Shown in pieces: positions 23,362-31,692 of a DNA stretch of 64,000 nt. Numbering within the stretch: the first letter of the stretch is position 1; the number at the start of each line of letters is the position of its first letter. This DNA comes from JAAYQA01 sp964510345. GTDB taxonomy: Bacteria > Bacillota > Clostridia > Tissierellales > Peptoniphilaceae. Made by a program: the position numbers and the translations under genes. The notes under the pieces are model-generated. The model worked only from the letters and a program-made list of their open reading frames with translations. It was not told where the DNA came from and did no database searches. The stretch spans positions 1-64,000 of the forward strand of contig CAZEBB010000003.1 of the NCBI GenBank assembly GCA_964510345.1. The letters are read 5' to 3'.

Positions 23362-24804
23362 TTAGTGCTGCTGTAACAATTGATCCTTTATACGCCAGAG
23401 AGAAACCGACAGGTCGACGATGTATTCGTGAGGATTGTCGAAGCGCTTGACTTCATCCCACAAGCTATCGACTTCTTGTTCGCAATACTGCTTAATTTCC
23501 TCGATTGTCGGTGATTGGTACACTTGTTTGCCCTTCTCAAATACCGGGACCAAAAGCTTACGTAGTGAAAATTCGTGAAACGTTTTGCGTTTCCACGTGT
23601 AGGTCGGGTGGAAGATCTCTAACGGTTCGTTGTCGGGGATTACCTCATCATGTGTGGTGATCAAATCCGCCTTCGCCTTTCCGGTAAAGGGATCATAAAT
23701 GCGTACAATGTTTTTAAAACCAGGCGTCGTGATTTTCTCCACATTGCTTGAGATCTTGATTTTCGGGATAAATTGTCCGTTATCTTCAACGGCGACAAGT
23801 TTGTACACTCCGCCGAAAACGGGATTGCTTTTCGCGGTAATCAATCGCTCGCCCACCCCAAAAGCGTTGACCGCGGCTCCCTCTGCGAGCATCTCCTTGA
23901 TGGTAAACTCGTCCAGAGAGTTCGATGCGGAAATCGGGCAATCCGGATACCCGGCGTCATCCAGCATCTTACGTGCTTTTTTCGACAGATAGGCGATGTC
24001 GCCCGAATCCAATCGGATCCCTTTCGGTCGAAAACCTTTTTTTACCACCACTTCGTCGAACACTTTGATCGCATTGGGTACGCCGCTGCGAAGCGTGTCA
24101 TAGGTGTCGACGAGCAAAATGCACTCACTCGGATACGTGCTCGCATAGGCGTGGAACGCATCGTATTCGGTGGGGAACAATTGCACCCACGAGTGCGCCA
24201 TGGTACCCAGTGCGGGTACCCCGTATCGCTGATCGGTCAGCGTATTGGAGGTGCCGATAACCCCTCCGATATAGGCAGCTCTTGCGCCAAGCGTCGCTGC
24301 ACCCGCGCCATGTGCACGGCGTGCTCCGAATTCCATGACCGCGCGTCCTTCCGCCGCGCGAACAATGCGGTTCGCTTTTGTCGCAATGAGACTTTGGTGG
24401 TTGATCAACAACAGCGCCATGGTCTCGATCAATTGTGCCTGAATGACCGGACCACGTACGATGAGCAGAGGTTCGTTGGGAAATACAACTGTCCCTTCGG
24501 GAACTGCCCACACGTCGCAAGTGAATTCAAAGTCTTGCAGCAATTGCAAGAATCCTTCACTGAAGATGCCCTTATTTCGTAAAAATGAAATATCGTCTTC
24601 ACTAAAATGCAAATCGTTTACATATTCGATAAACTGCGCTAACCCAGCAGCGATTGCAAATCCACCGCCATCGGGAACCGAGCGATAATAAAGATCAAAA
24701 TAGGCGATCGTATCATCATTTCCCGTTGAGTAGTAACCGTTTCCCATGGTGAATTCGTAAAAGTCGGATAGCATCGTCAGATTATCTACATCTACATGTC
24801 TCAT
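23362..24804 (-). CDS. pncB: Nicotinate phosphoribosyltransferase
   Basis: The 480-residue enzyme makes nicotinate mononucleotide from nicotinate, PRPP and ATP for NAD salvage. It has TMLSDFYEFTMGNGYY near the start, the phosphoribosyl site GARRAHGAGAATLGARAAYIGGVIGTSN (~residues 155-182), GIRLDSGDIAYLS (~270) and ASNSLDE. It is of the longer bacterial PncB type. A GGGGGATCTC site precedes the ATG. About 170 nt of AT-rich sequence separates it from the Feo operon on the same strand, with a possible TATAGT -10 at 24843-24838 on the reverse strand. Confidence 0.92.
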   Translation of the reverse strand: MRHVDVDNLTMLSDFYEFTMGNGYYSTGNDDTIAYFDLYYRSVPDGGGFAIAAGLAQFIEYVNDLHFSEDDISFLRNKGIFSEGFLQLLQDFEFTCDVWAVPEGTVVFPNEPLLIVRGPVIQAQLIETMALLLINHQSLIATKANRIVRAAEGRAVMEFGARRAHGAGAATLGARAAYIGGVIGTSNTLTDQRYGVPALGTMAHSWVQLFPTEYDAFHAYASTYPSECILLVDTYDTLRSGVPNAIKVFDEVVVKKGFRPKGIRLDSGDIAYLSKKARKMLDDAGYPDCPISASNSLDEFTIKEMLAEGAAVNAFGVGERLITAKSNPVFGGVYKLVAVEDNGQFIPKIKISSNVEKITTPGFKNIVRIYDPFTGKAKADLITTHDEVIPDNEPLEIFHPTYTWKRKTFHEFSLRKLLVPVFEKGKQVYQSPTIEEIKQYCEQEVDSLWDEVKRFDNPHEYIVDLSVSLWRIKDQLLQQH

Positions 24805-24973
24805 CAGAGATCCCCCAATTTTCGTATTCTTAGGAATACTATACCACTACATCGTAAGAAAATAAATGCAAGAGCCGTTGCTTTCCTATATATATTAGTC
24901 AATTTGTCGAGAATTAGCAAGTAATACTTTAGAGGACATTGGAATTATTGGTACAAAGTCTTACATTCGACTG

Positions 24974-25234
24974 TTAAATGTCTATCGACTCGGCTCTCAA
25001 ACGCCCTTTTTCCGTCAAGGCAATCATACGGGGTAGGCGGTCACCACAGGACATCGAACAGCCGGAACAACCGCCGGAACAAGAAACGGGGCGCTCATCT
25101 TTAATGAGGCCCAGCCTCTCCAACTGCCTGAGCCCTTCTTGAACCTGAATAACAGAAAGCCCGGCAAGCCGGGCTAGGGTATTGAGATCTTTCGGTTGGT
25201 GTCGGTAGATCATAGCAAGTATTTTTTCAAGCAT
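24974..25234 (-). CDS. feoC: FeoC-like winged-helix protein with a Cys cluster
   Basis: The 86-residue protein has an N-terminal winged helix (LEKILAMIYRHQPKDLNTLARLAGLSVIQVQEGLRQLERLGLI) and then CSGGCSGCSMSCG (~residues 52-64), a Cys-rich loop suited to bind an Fe-S cluster. FeoC-type proteins sit in the Feo operon and modulate FeoB or sense iron and oxygen. It starts 9 nt after the feoB stop on the same strand. The number of Cys residues is high for the family. Confidence 0.75.
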   Translation of the reverse strand: MLEKILAMIYRHQPKDLNTLARLAGLSVIQVQEGLRQLERLGLIKDERPVSCSGGCSGCSMSCGDRLPRMIALTEKGRLRAESIDI

Positions 25235-25243
25235 GATAGCCTC

Positions 25244-27277
25244 CTAAGCAAATCCCATGAGTCGGCCGACTTGGTACACGACGACAGACACGATGTATGC
25301 GACGAATAGTGTGTAGAACGCCATAAAGAGCATCCACTTGGTGCTGCGCGTCTCCGCCTTGACCGTGCTGAGCACGGCGACACACGGTGTGTACAAGAGC
25401 ACCATGACGAGGAAAGAAAATGCGGACAGCGGCGTGAACCCGGCCGATAGCGCCTGTTGAATGCTGAGGTCGGCGCTGGCGCCGTAGATCATGGACAGGG
25501 TAGCGGTGACGCCTTCTTTCGCGGGCATCCCGGCGACGAGGCCGACGGCCGCCTGCCAATTGCCATTGCCCATCGGTGCGAGGATCGGCGCGACCCAAGA
25601 CCCGATTTGACCGAGGAAGCTCTCGGCGCTATACGGATCGACGCCGTAGGGGAGGACGGACAAGAGGTAGACCATGGCGATCACGACGGTGATGGTCGTG
25701 GTGGCACGCTTGATAAAGGACAGAACATTGTCGGCCATATTGCGAAGGACGTTGCGCACGATCGGCGCGCGATACGGCGGCAGCTCCATGATGAAGTCCG
25801 ATGTTTTTCCCTTAAAGATCGTTTTGGAGAAGATCTTTGCTACGACGATGGCCACCACGAATCCGAAGGCGTACAAGCCGAAGGTGACGAGCCCGCCGAT
25901 TTTTGGAAAGAACACGCCGATCAGCATCGCGTACACGGGGATTTTCGCGCCGCACGACATGAACGGGTTGATCATGAGGGCGATCATGCGGTCATTTTTG
26001 TTTTCCAGCGTTCTCGTCGCCATGACCCCCGGGACATTGCAGCCGAAGCCGACAATCATGGAGATCAAAGTTTTCCCTTGCAAGCCGATACGACGCATAA
26101 AAGAGTCCATCACATAGGCGGCGCGCGCCATATAGCCGACGTCCTCCAAGAAGCCGATCAACAGATACAAGACGACGATCAGAGGAATGAAGGTCAGCAC
26201 GGTGCCGATCCCGGCGATGAGCCCGTCTGTGATAAAGCCCGCGATCAGCGGATGCAGAGAGGTTTGCCCAAGTGCGGCTCCGACGGTTTCCGCAAACCCA
26301 GTGACCCAGCCGTCCAATAGATCGCCCAGCATATCCTGTCCGAAGGCGAAGGTCAGTTGAAAGACTAAAAACATGACGCCCGCAAAGATGGGGATCCCCC
26401 AAATCGGGTGGGTGATAATGCGGTCGACGCGGTCGCTGAAGTTCTCCTGTACGCTGGTGACCTCGGTGACGCTCTCCATCAGGATCGAGTGGATGCGCAT
26501 ATAGCGATAGTCGATCACGTCGAGCTCGTAGCGGCTCGGGTCTTCCTCCAACACCGCCTTGATGCCTGCGATCTCCTGCGGGAGATCCTCCTGCTGTTCC
26601 AGAAGGGACAAGTCGCCTCCCATCGTCTGATTGGCGTGCCACAGCGAGGGATGCACCCCACGCTCCTGATAAAACTCGACGAGCGCGTGAAGCCCGGGGA
26701 TATCCGCCTCGCCGACGGCGGGGTGGACGCTGTGCGTGTGCGCATGGCAGCGGCGACGGTGCCGTCCGCGGTGTGGCGGTTCACTCTTCGGCGTCAGCTC
26801 GTGGACGACCGTCTCGATCAGTACGTCGATCCCCTCGCGTTTGGAAGCGATGACCGGTACCACCGGGATCCCCAGCTGTTTGGACAGCTCGTCGATGTGG
26901 ATGTGGATGTTGTAGCGCCTCGCCTCGTCCATCATATTGAGGGCTAGAACCACCGGCACTTCCATTTCGATCAGCTGCAAAGTTAAGTACAGATTGCGCT
27001 CTAGATTGGTGGCGTCCACGACATTTAAGATCACGTCGGCTTCATGAGAGAGGACGTATTCCGTCGCGATCCACTCGTCTTCCGAGTACGAGCCCAGCGA
27101 GTAGGTGCCGGGAAGGTCGACCACCGTATAGACTTCGTTCTTATGGGTAAATTGGCCCTCTTTTTTGTGGACCGTAACCCCAGGCCAGTTGCCGACCTTC
27201 TGGTTGGCGCCGGTGAGCGCGTTAAAGATCGTCGTCTTTCCTATGTTCGGGTTACCTGTTAATGCAATGCGCTTCAC
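25244..27277 (-). CDS. feoB: Ferrous iron transporter B
   Basis: The 677-residue membrane GTPase has G1 GNPNIGKTT, G3 DLPGTYSL and G4 NMMD in the first 130 residues, a helical GDI region, then about eight to ten membrane helices. These include the paired Gate motifs around FGCNVPGVMATRT and NPFMSCGAKIPVYA, whose Cys residues are conserved. Within the soluble region there is an Arg/His-rich stretch (RGRHRRRCHAHTHSVH, ~residues 172-187) that could touch metal. It imports Fe2+ in anaerobes. The start overlaps feoA by four bases, and the operon lies behind a Fur box. Confidence 0.93.
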   Translation of the reverse strand: MKRIALTGNPNIGKTTIFNALTGANQKVGNWPGVTVHKKEGQFTHKNEVYTVVDLPGTYSLGSYSEDEWIATEYVLSHEADVILNVVDATNLERNLYLTLQLIEMEVPVVLALNMMDEARRYNIHIHIDELSKQLGIPVVPVIASKREGIDVLIETVVHELTPKSEPPHRGRHRRRCHAHTHSVHPAVGEADIPGLHALVEFYQERGVHPSLWHANQTMGGDLSLLEQQEDLPQEIAGIKAVLEEDPSRYELDVIDYRYMRIHSILMESVTEVTSVQENFSDRVDRIITHPIWGIPIFAGVMFLVFQLTFAFGQDMLGDLLDGWVTGFAETVGAALGQTSLHPLIAGFITDGLIAGIGTVLTFIPLIVVLYLLIGFLEDVGYMARAAYVMDSFMRRIGLQGKTLISMIVGFGCNVPGVMATRTLENKNDRMIALMINPFMSCGAKIPVYAMLIGVFFPKIGGLVTFGLYAFGFVVAIVVAKIFSKTIFKGKTSDFIMELPPYRAPIVRNVLRNMADNVLSFIKRATTTITVVIAMVYLLSVLPYGVDPYSAESFLGQIGSWVAPILAPMGNGNWQAAVGLVAGMPAKEGVTATLSMIYGASADLSIQQALSAGFTPLSAFSFLVMVLLYTPCVAVLSTVKAETRSTKWMLFMAFYTLFVAYIVSVVVYQVGRLMGFA

Positions 27278-27513
27278 CTTGCCGCCTCCTCTTCATTTGG
27301 GATTATGTAAATCTTTTGGCACAGATTTTTCCCGACCGCGATCGTCGAGTGATGAATCCCTAAGACGCAGGGGCCAATGTTGTTTTTTTTCATCGTCACT
27401 TGTGCGCCGGTGTGTAAGCCCAGCTCAAAGAGGCGTTTGGTCACATGTGCGGGGAGCTCCATGCTGTGGATCCGGCATCGTTCGCCGGCTCGTAAGGACA
27501 GTAATGTATGCAT
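27274..27513 (-). CDS. feoA: FeoA domain protein
   Basis: The 79-residue SH3-like protein is FeoA, a small cytosolic partner of FeoB. It shows LSLRAGERCRIHSM, KRLFELGLHTGAQVTMKK (the usual RLxELGLxxG), and a C-terminal strand ending in an acidic tail. It is the first gene of the feoABC operon and overlaps feoB by four bases. The start lies about 18 nt downstream of the Fur box. Confidence 0.9.
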   Translation of the reverse strand: MHTLLSLRAGERCRIHSMELPAHVTKRLFELGLHTGAQVTMKKNNIGPCVLGIHHSTIAVGKNLCQKIYIIPNEEEAAR

Positions 27514-27530
27514 CGTTTCTCCTTTTCTAA

Positions 27531-27545
27531 TGAGAATGATTATCA
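27531..27545 (-). promoter_or_regulatory. Fur box upstream of feoABC
   Basis: TGAGAAT-G-ATTATCA is a 7-1-7 inverted repeat with a single mismatch and fits the Fur consensus TGATAAT-N-ATTATCA in 14 of 15 positions. It lies between a possible TATACT -10 (27562-27557, reverse strand) and feoA, so iron-loaded Fur would block transcription. Confidence 0.8.
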
Positions 27546-27618
27546 GTTGCCATTTCAGTATAGCAAATTACCCACGATTTGCATAGAAAAAAGAAAGTAA
27601 AAAATTTGGTGCACCGTA

Positions 27619-27647
27619 TTGACATCGATTCACATTGGGTGTATTAT
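27619..27647 (+). promoter_or_regulatory. Promoter of the GntR-ABC operon with nearby dyad
   Basis: TTGACA (27619-27624), a 17-nt spacer and TATTAT (27642-27647) form a strong promoter. Just downstream AGTTA-N10-TAACT (27654-27673) is a dyad in the right place for autorepression by the GntR protein. Confidence 0.75.
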
Positions 27648-27698
27648 TAAATCAGTTAATCAGTCAAGTAACTAACCGATGAAGAAATGAGGTGTGTC

Positions 27699-28076
27699 AT
27701 GAGAATCGAAGAAGGCGGGCAAAAACCGATCTTCCTACAGATTCAAGAGGGAATCGAAGACGCGATCCTATCCGGAGCGTTCAAAGAAGAAGAGCAAATC
27801 CCGTCGACCACGGAGATCTCCACCAACTACCGGATCAATCCGGCGACGGCGCTGAAGGGAATCAATCTGTTGGTGGCGGAAGATATCATCTACAAGAAAA
27901 GGGGGATCGGGATGTTCGTGAAAGAAGGAGCGGTAGAAAAGATTCGGGAGAAACGGCATGCCGATTTCTCGGAAAACTATATTGTGCCGATGGTCAGTGA
28001 AGCGAAGCAGCTGAAGATATCGGAAGATAAAATCATCGAACTGGTGAAGAGAGGATACGAAAATGAAAGGGATTGA
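27699..28076 (+). CDS. GntR-family regulator (YtrA subfamily)
   Basis: The 125-residue protein has the GntR winged helix (PIFLQIQEGIEDAILSGAFKEEEQIPSTTEISTNYRINPATALKGINLLVAEDIIYKKRGIGMFV shortened here to its key parts: LQIQEGIEDAIL, IPSTTEI, NPATALKGINLL, KKRGIGMFV) and only a short helical C-terminal tail, as in YtrA regulators that control their own ABC operons. ATG 27699 is preferred over 27687 because the upstream GAGG then has proper spacing. The gene overlaps the ABC ATPase gene by 14 bp, so the regulator and transporter are co-translated. Confidence 0.88.
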   Translation: MRIEEGGQKPIFLQIQEGIEDAILSGAFKEEEQIPSTTEISTNYRINPATALKGINLLVAEDIIYKKRGIGMFVKEGAVEKIREKRHADFSENYIVPMVSEAKQLKISEDKIIELVKRGYENERD

Positions 28077-28926
28077 AATCAAAGGCATCACGAAGCGATT
28101 TGGCGACGTGACCGCACTCGACGATATTCAACTCACGCTGGAAGCGGGAAAGATTTACGGCTTGCTTGGGCGAAACGGAGCGGGGAAATCGACATTGCTC
28201 AACTTGATTACCAACCGCATCTACCCGACGGTGGGTTCCGTTGCCATCGACGGAGCGGATGTGGTGGCGGATGAAGCGGCGATCGCAAATACGTTTCTCA
28301 TGACGACGCAAAATCTGTACCCGGATTCGATGAAAGTGAAAGATGCGTTCAAGTGGTCGGCCGAGTTTTATCCGAGCTTTGATCGAGTAGAAGCACAGCA
28401 GCTGGCACAGGAGTTCAAGTTACCGGAGAAGAAAAAGATCAAGAACCTTTCTACCGGTTATCAATCGCTGTTCAAGCTGATCGTGGCTCTCTCGTGCAAC
28501 GCGGAGTACATCTTTTTGGATGAGCCGGTTTTGGGGCTGGACGCCAATAACCGCGACCGCATCTACAAGTATCTGATCGAAAAATTTGTCGACAACCATT
28601 CGACGATCATCCTCTCGACGCATATCATCGAAGAAGTCTCGGGGCTGATTGAAGAGGTCATCATCATCCACGACGGGAAAGTCTTAGCCAAAGAATCGGT
28701 GGAAGAAATGTTGGCGAAGTATTATCAGTTGACCGGTCCGAAGGAGGCCATCGAAAACCTGAAGGCCGGCCGCAATGTGATCGCAGAAAACCGATTCGGA
28801 TCATTGTATACGGTGACGATTGAAGGGGTCCCGGAGGGGATCACGGGGAATGTCGACGTGTCGCGACCGAACTTACAGGATTTATTTATCCACTTAACCC
28901 AAGATGAAGAAAGGATACAGTCATGA
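28063..28926 (+). CDS. ABC transporter ATP-binding protein (YtrB-like)
   Basis: The 287-residue ATPase has an intact Walker A (GRNGAGKST, ~residue 37), signature LSTGYQSL (a common exporter variant), Walker B YIFLDEPVLGLD with catalytic Glu, and switch His in LSTHIIEE. The C-terminal ~70 residues form the small accessory domain of YtrB/BcrA-like exporters. Together with the permease at 28923 it would export a drug, peptide or lipid-related compound under GntR control; YtrA operons often respond to cell-wall antibiotics. Its start overlaps the regulator and its stop overlaps the permease start. Confidence 0.88.
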   Translation: MKGIEIKGITKRFGDVTALDDIQLTLEAGKIYGLLGRNGAGKSTLLNLITNRIYPTVGSVAIDGADVVADEAAIANTFLMTTQNLYPDSMKVKDAFKWSAEFYPSFDRVEAQQLAQEFKLPEKKKIKNLSTGYQSLFKLIVALSCNAEYIFLDEPVLGLDANNRDRIYKYLIEKFVDNHSTIILSTHIIEEVSGLIEEVIIIHDGKVLAKESVEEMLAKYYQLTGPKEAIENLKAGRNVIAENRFGSLYTVTIEGVPEGITGNVDVSRPNLQDLFIHLTQDEERIQS

Positions 28927-29663
28927 AACTGAAACCGTCTGCACATTATATCACCACGAATCTATTTCAAGGCATCGGCGTCTTTTATCTCGTTTACGCA
29001 TTGGTCTTTGCGGCAATCTTCCTGCTGTTGATGCCCTTCGTCTCCGTTGATTCGTCTTCGTCGGTGACGGTATACTCCGGGTCTGTCTATACGGCGGCTG
29101 TGTTCCTGTTTGTAGCGGGGATCGTGATGTTTAGAGAAAATCTGCAGCTCCTGTTGCAAAACGGAGCGTCCAGGAAAACTTTGTTTCTGGCGCTGGTCAT
29201 CGCGGGAGGCATCGGCGCATTGTTTATGTCTGTCGTCGACATTTCCATCACTTTGGTTGGAGATCGCGCGCTGGCAACGAGAGACATCACATTTGGAACG
29301 TCGCTCCTTCCCTTCCTGCCGGAACTATCGCTACAGTCCATACCTCAGTATCTCCTTTATAACCTGTTGGAACTCACCGGCGTCTTCTTCGGCGGCCTCA
29401 TGATCGGAGCCGGTTTCTATCGCTCCAGTACACCCGTGCGCATTATCATTCCGATCGTACTGGTGGCCGGTTTGTTTATCGGATCGTGGGTCGATATGCA
29501 GATCTTGAACAATGCGATCAGTCTTACCGTCATGCGAGTGATCGAGTGGGTGAACCACAGCTTGTTCAACTACACCCTGTTTATGATCCCGAGAAACCTG
29601 TTGTTTCTCGCCGGGTTGTGGATATTGACACGAAGAGTCACCCTAAGAGCAAAGATGTCGTAA
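28923..29663 (+). CDS. ABC exporter membrane subunit
   Basis: The 246-residue protein has about six membrane helices (first near residues 18-42, last near 220-238) and a small extracytoplasmic loop with SVDSSSSVTVYSGS. The cytosolic MFRENLQLLLQNGASRKTLFLALV segment is the coupling region seen in ABC-2 exporters. It overlaps the ATPase gene by four bases and ends at the terminator at 29671-29699. No precise family beyond ABC-2-like is claimed. Confidence 0.75.
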   Translation: MKLKPSAHYITTNLFQGIGVFYLVYALVFAAIFLLLMPFVSVDSSSSVTVYSGSVYTAAVFLFVAGIVMFRENLQLLLQNGASRKTLFLALVIAGGIGALFMSVVDISITLVGDRALATRDITFGTSLLPFLPELSLQSIPQYLLYNLLELTGVFFGGLMIGAGFYRSSTPVRIIIPIVLVAGLFIGSWVDMQILNNAISLTVMRVIEWVNHSLFNYTLFMIPRNLLFLAGLWILTRRVTLRAKMS

Positions 29664-29670
29664 GTTAAGA

Positions 29671-29699
29671 AGAGCCTCCCATTTCGGAAGGCTCTTTTT
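29671..29699. terminator. Intrinsic terminator
   Basis: AGAGCCT (29671-29677) pairs with AGGCTCT (29689-29695), followed by TTTTTA; A-rich sequence on the other side allows it to serve the convergent uspA gene as well. Confidence 0.8.
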
Positions 29700-30138
29700 A
29701 TTCGGTTTCTTCTTTGATAATCAAGATCGAGCAGTCGCACTGGTGGAGCACTTTGTTGGAGACGGAGCCCAGGAATGTACGCGAGAAGGCGCCGAGCCCA
29801 CGGTTACCCATGACGATCAAATCGACCGAGAGTTCCTTGGCGTTTTCGATGATTTTCTTGGCGGCGTCGCCTTGTGGCATCGTGGCCTGTGCAATCGTAT
29901 AGCCTTCGCCGATGACCTGCTTGGCTTCTTCCAGCGCGCGGGCGGCGGAGTCTCTGGGGTCTCCCTGATAGCCGGGAATGTAACCCTCTGCGCCGGCGTC
30001 AAAGGGAATGGGAAAGGTGTCTTTGATCACGCTGAGTAAGTACAGCTCGCCTTGCTCGAAGATGCCGAGCTCTTTCGCTCTTTGGATGGCGTGTACTGAG
30101 GACGACGATCCGTCCGTGGGAATCAAAATTTTCTTCAT
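29698..30138 (-). CDS. Universal stress protein A family
   Basis: The 146-residue protein has the UspA fold: KKILIPTDGSSSSVHAIQRA at the start, VDLIVMGNRGLGAFSRTFLGSVSNKVL near the end. The GxxG-x9-G(S/T) pattern shows an ATP-binding type. A predicted loop rich in Gly/Tyr (~residues 45-62) is slightly longer than average. An AGGAGG-like site precedes the ATG. It is a single gene, convergent with the GntR-ABC operon and divergent from the pyr operon. Confidence 0.9.
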   Translation of the reverse strand: MKKILIPTDGSSSSVHAIQRAKELGIFEQGELYLLSVIKDTFPIPFDAGAEGYIPGYQGDPRDSAARALEEAKQVIGEGYTIAQATMPQGDAAKKIIENAKELSVDLIVMGNRGLGAFSRTFLGSVSNKVLHQCDCSILIIKEETE

Positions 30139-30218
30139 GTCGTAGCCTCCTGATCATTCTTACGGTTTCAATACCCGAATGAAGCGCATTTTAACCGCAC
30201 AAAGCGGCCAACCGCACC

Positions 30219-30247
30219 TTGACAACAAGGCCTCTTCTCGATATACT
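30219..30247 (+). promoter_or_regulatory. Promoter of the pyr operon
   Basis: TTGACA (30219-30224), a 17-nt spacer and TATACT (30242-30247) form a near-consensus promoter about 95 nt before pyrB. Confidence 0.85.
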
Positions 30248-30267
30248 TTTTCAAGAAAATACGCATC

Positions 30268-30324
30268 GCCCTTTATGAGGAGGGCTCAGGTCGTCACGCC
30301 TTCCCGCATGGGAGGGCTTTTTTT
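30268..30324 (+). terminator. Attenuator-like terminator in the pyrB leader
   Basis: GCCTTCCC (30298-30305) pairs with GGGAGGGC (30310-30317, one G-U), with seven T's at 30318-30324. A first hairpin, GCCCT/AGGGC, lies at 30268-30285, and its GCCCT could instead pair with the AGGGC of the terminator stem. The T tract ends only 17 nt before the pyrB ATG, too close for another promoter, so pyrB must be read through this signal. A small ATG-led frame (from 30275) crosses it. Confidence 0.75.
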
Positions 30325-30341
30325 AGGGCAGGGAGGTCTTT

Positions 30342-31259
30342 ATGCTAAAAAATCGCAATCTGGTAGACCCGATGGACTTCACCATTGAAGAAATGGACGA
30401 TATCTTTACATTGGCGGAGGACATTATCGATCACCCGGAGCAGTATCAGAAGATCTGTGACGGAAAGATTCTCGCAACATTGTTTTTTGAACCCAGCACG
30501 AGAACGAGACTCAGCTTTGAATCCGCGATGCTTCGCATGGGGGGCACGGTGCTCGGCTTTTCGGAAGCGCAGTCCAGCTCGTCCACCAAAGGGGAAAGCT
30601 TGGCCGATACGATTCGCACGGTCAGCGAATACTCCGACATCATCGCGATGCGCCACCCGAAAGAGGGATCGGCGGCACTGGCGACACAGCACACGCGCGT
30701 TCCGTTCATCAACGCCGGCGACGGCGGGCATCAGCATCCGACACAAACACTCACCGATTTATTGACCATCCAACGCATCAAAGGCCACTTTGACGGCCTG
30801 ACCATCGGCGTATGCGGTGACTTAAAATTTGGCCGTACGACCCACTCTTTGATCAAGGCGATGGCGCGCTATACCGGCGTCCGCTTCTATTTGATTTCTC
30901 CTGAAGAACTACGCGTTCCCGAATATATCATCCACAATTTATCTTCTAAAGACGTACACTATGACGAAGTTGAACGACTGGAACACGTCATCGATCAGTT
31001 GGACGTCCTCTACATGACGCGCGTCCAGAAAGAGCGCTTTTTTAACGAGGAGGACTATGTTCGCTTGAAAGACAGTTACATCCTCGATATGGAAAAATTG
31101 AAAAGCGCCAAAGAAGATTTGACCATCCTTCACCCGCTGCCCCGCGTCAACGAAATCGCCGTGGAAGTCGACAAAGACCCGAGAGCCAAGTATTTTGAAC
31201 AGGTGGGTTACGGCGTCTATGCGCGCATGGCCCTGATGCAAAAATTGTTAGGAGTCTAA
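30342..31259 (+). CDS. pyrB: Aspartate carbamoyltransferase catalytic subunit
   Basis: The 305-residue enzyme forms carbamoyl-aspartate, the committed step of pyrimidine synthesis. Key motifs are FFEPSTRTRLSFE (~residue 46, carbamoyl phosphate site), GDGGHQHPTQTLTDL (~126) and HPLPRVNEIA (~263). GGGAGG precedes the ATG. It is the first gene of pyrBICFKDE, with 1 nt before pyrI. Expression is likely set by the leader attenuator. Confidence 0.93.
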   Translation: MLKNRNLVDPMDFTIEEMDDIFTLAEDIIDHPEQYQKICDGKILATLFFEPSTRTRLSFESAMLRMGGTVLGFSEAQSSSSTKGESLADTIRTVSEYSDIIAMRHPKEGSAALATQHTRVPFINAGDGGHQHPTQTLTDLLTIQRIKGHFDGLTIGVCGDLKFGRTTHSLIKAMARYTGVRFYLISPEELRVPEYIIHNLSSKDVHYDEVERLEHVIDQLDVLYMTRVQKERFFNEEDYVRLKDSYILDMEKLKSAKEDLTILHPLPRVNEIAVEVDKDPRAKYFEQVGYGVYARMALMQKLLGV

Positions 31260-31260
31260 T

Positions 31261-31692
31261 ATGTTGAATATCGACAGTATTAATAAGGGAATCGTCATCG
31301 ACCATATCAAGCCCGGCAACGGCTTTAAGATCTTCCAATACCTGGGGCTGGACAAGGTCGACTACCGCGTCGCGCTGATCATCAACGCCAACAGCAAGAA
31401 AAAGGGCCGCAAAGACATCATCAAGATCGAAAACGTCATCGATTTGGACTTTAAGTTCTTAGGCGCGATGGATGACGGCATCACGATCAATATCGTAGAG
31501 AACGAAATCATCACGGAGAAGATCGAACTGAAGCTCCCGGACCGCATTGAGGGGATCTTCACCTGCAACAACCCCCGCTGTATCACGACGACCGAGCGCA
31601 ATATCGTACAGCGCTTCAGCTTACTGGACCCGGTGACGCGCGCATACAAGTGCGATTACTGCGACAATATCTACGCATGGGAACACTATTAA
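31261..31692 (+). CDS. pyrI: Aspartate carbamoyltransferase regulatory subunit
   Basis: The 143-residue protein has the allosteric nucleotide-binding domain (INKGIVIDHIKPGNGFKIFQYLG) and the C-terminal zinc domain with Cys pairs CNNPRC and CDYC. It binds PyrB trimers and gives CTP/ATP control. Its last 16 bases overlap the pyrC start. Confidence 0.93.
   Translation: MLNIDSINKGIVIDHIKPGNGFKIFQYLGLDKVDYRVALIINANSKKKGRKDIIKIENVIDLDFKFLGAMDDGITINIVENEIITEKIELKLPDRIEGIFTCNNPRCITTTERNIVQRFSLLDPVTRAYKCDYCDNIYAWEHY

Noticed and set aside
30275..30388. Leader peptide gene before pyrB
   Set aside because: The ATG has no good ribosome-binding site and the frame runs into pyrB. It is mentioned only as part of the attenuation hypothesis, not called as a gene.
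31650..31676. Earlier start for pyrC
   Set aside because: The nine extra residues are encoded inside the PyrI zinc-binding domain and are not part of the dihydroorotase fold.
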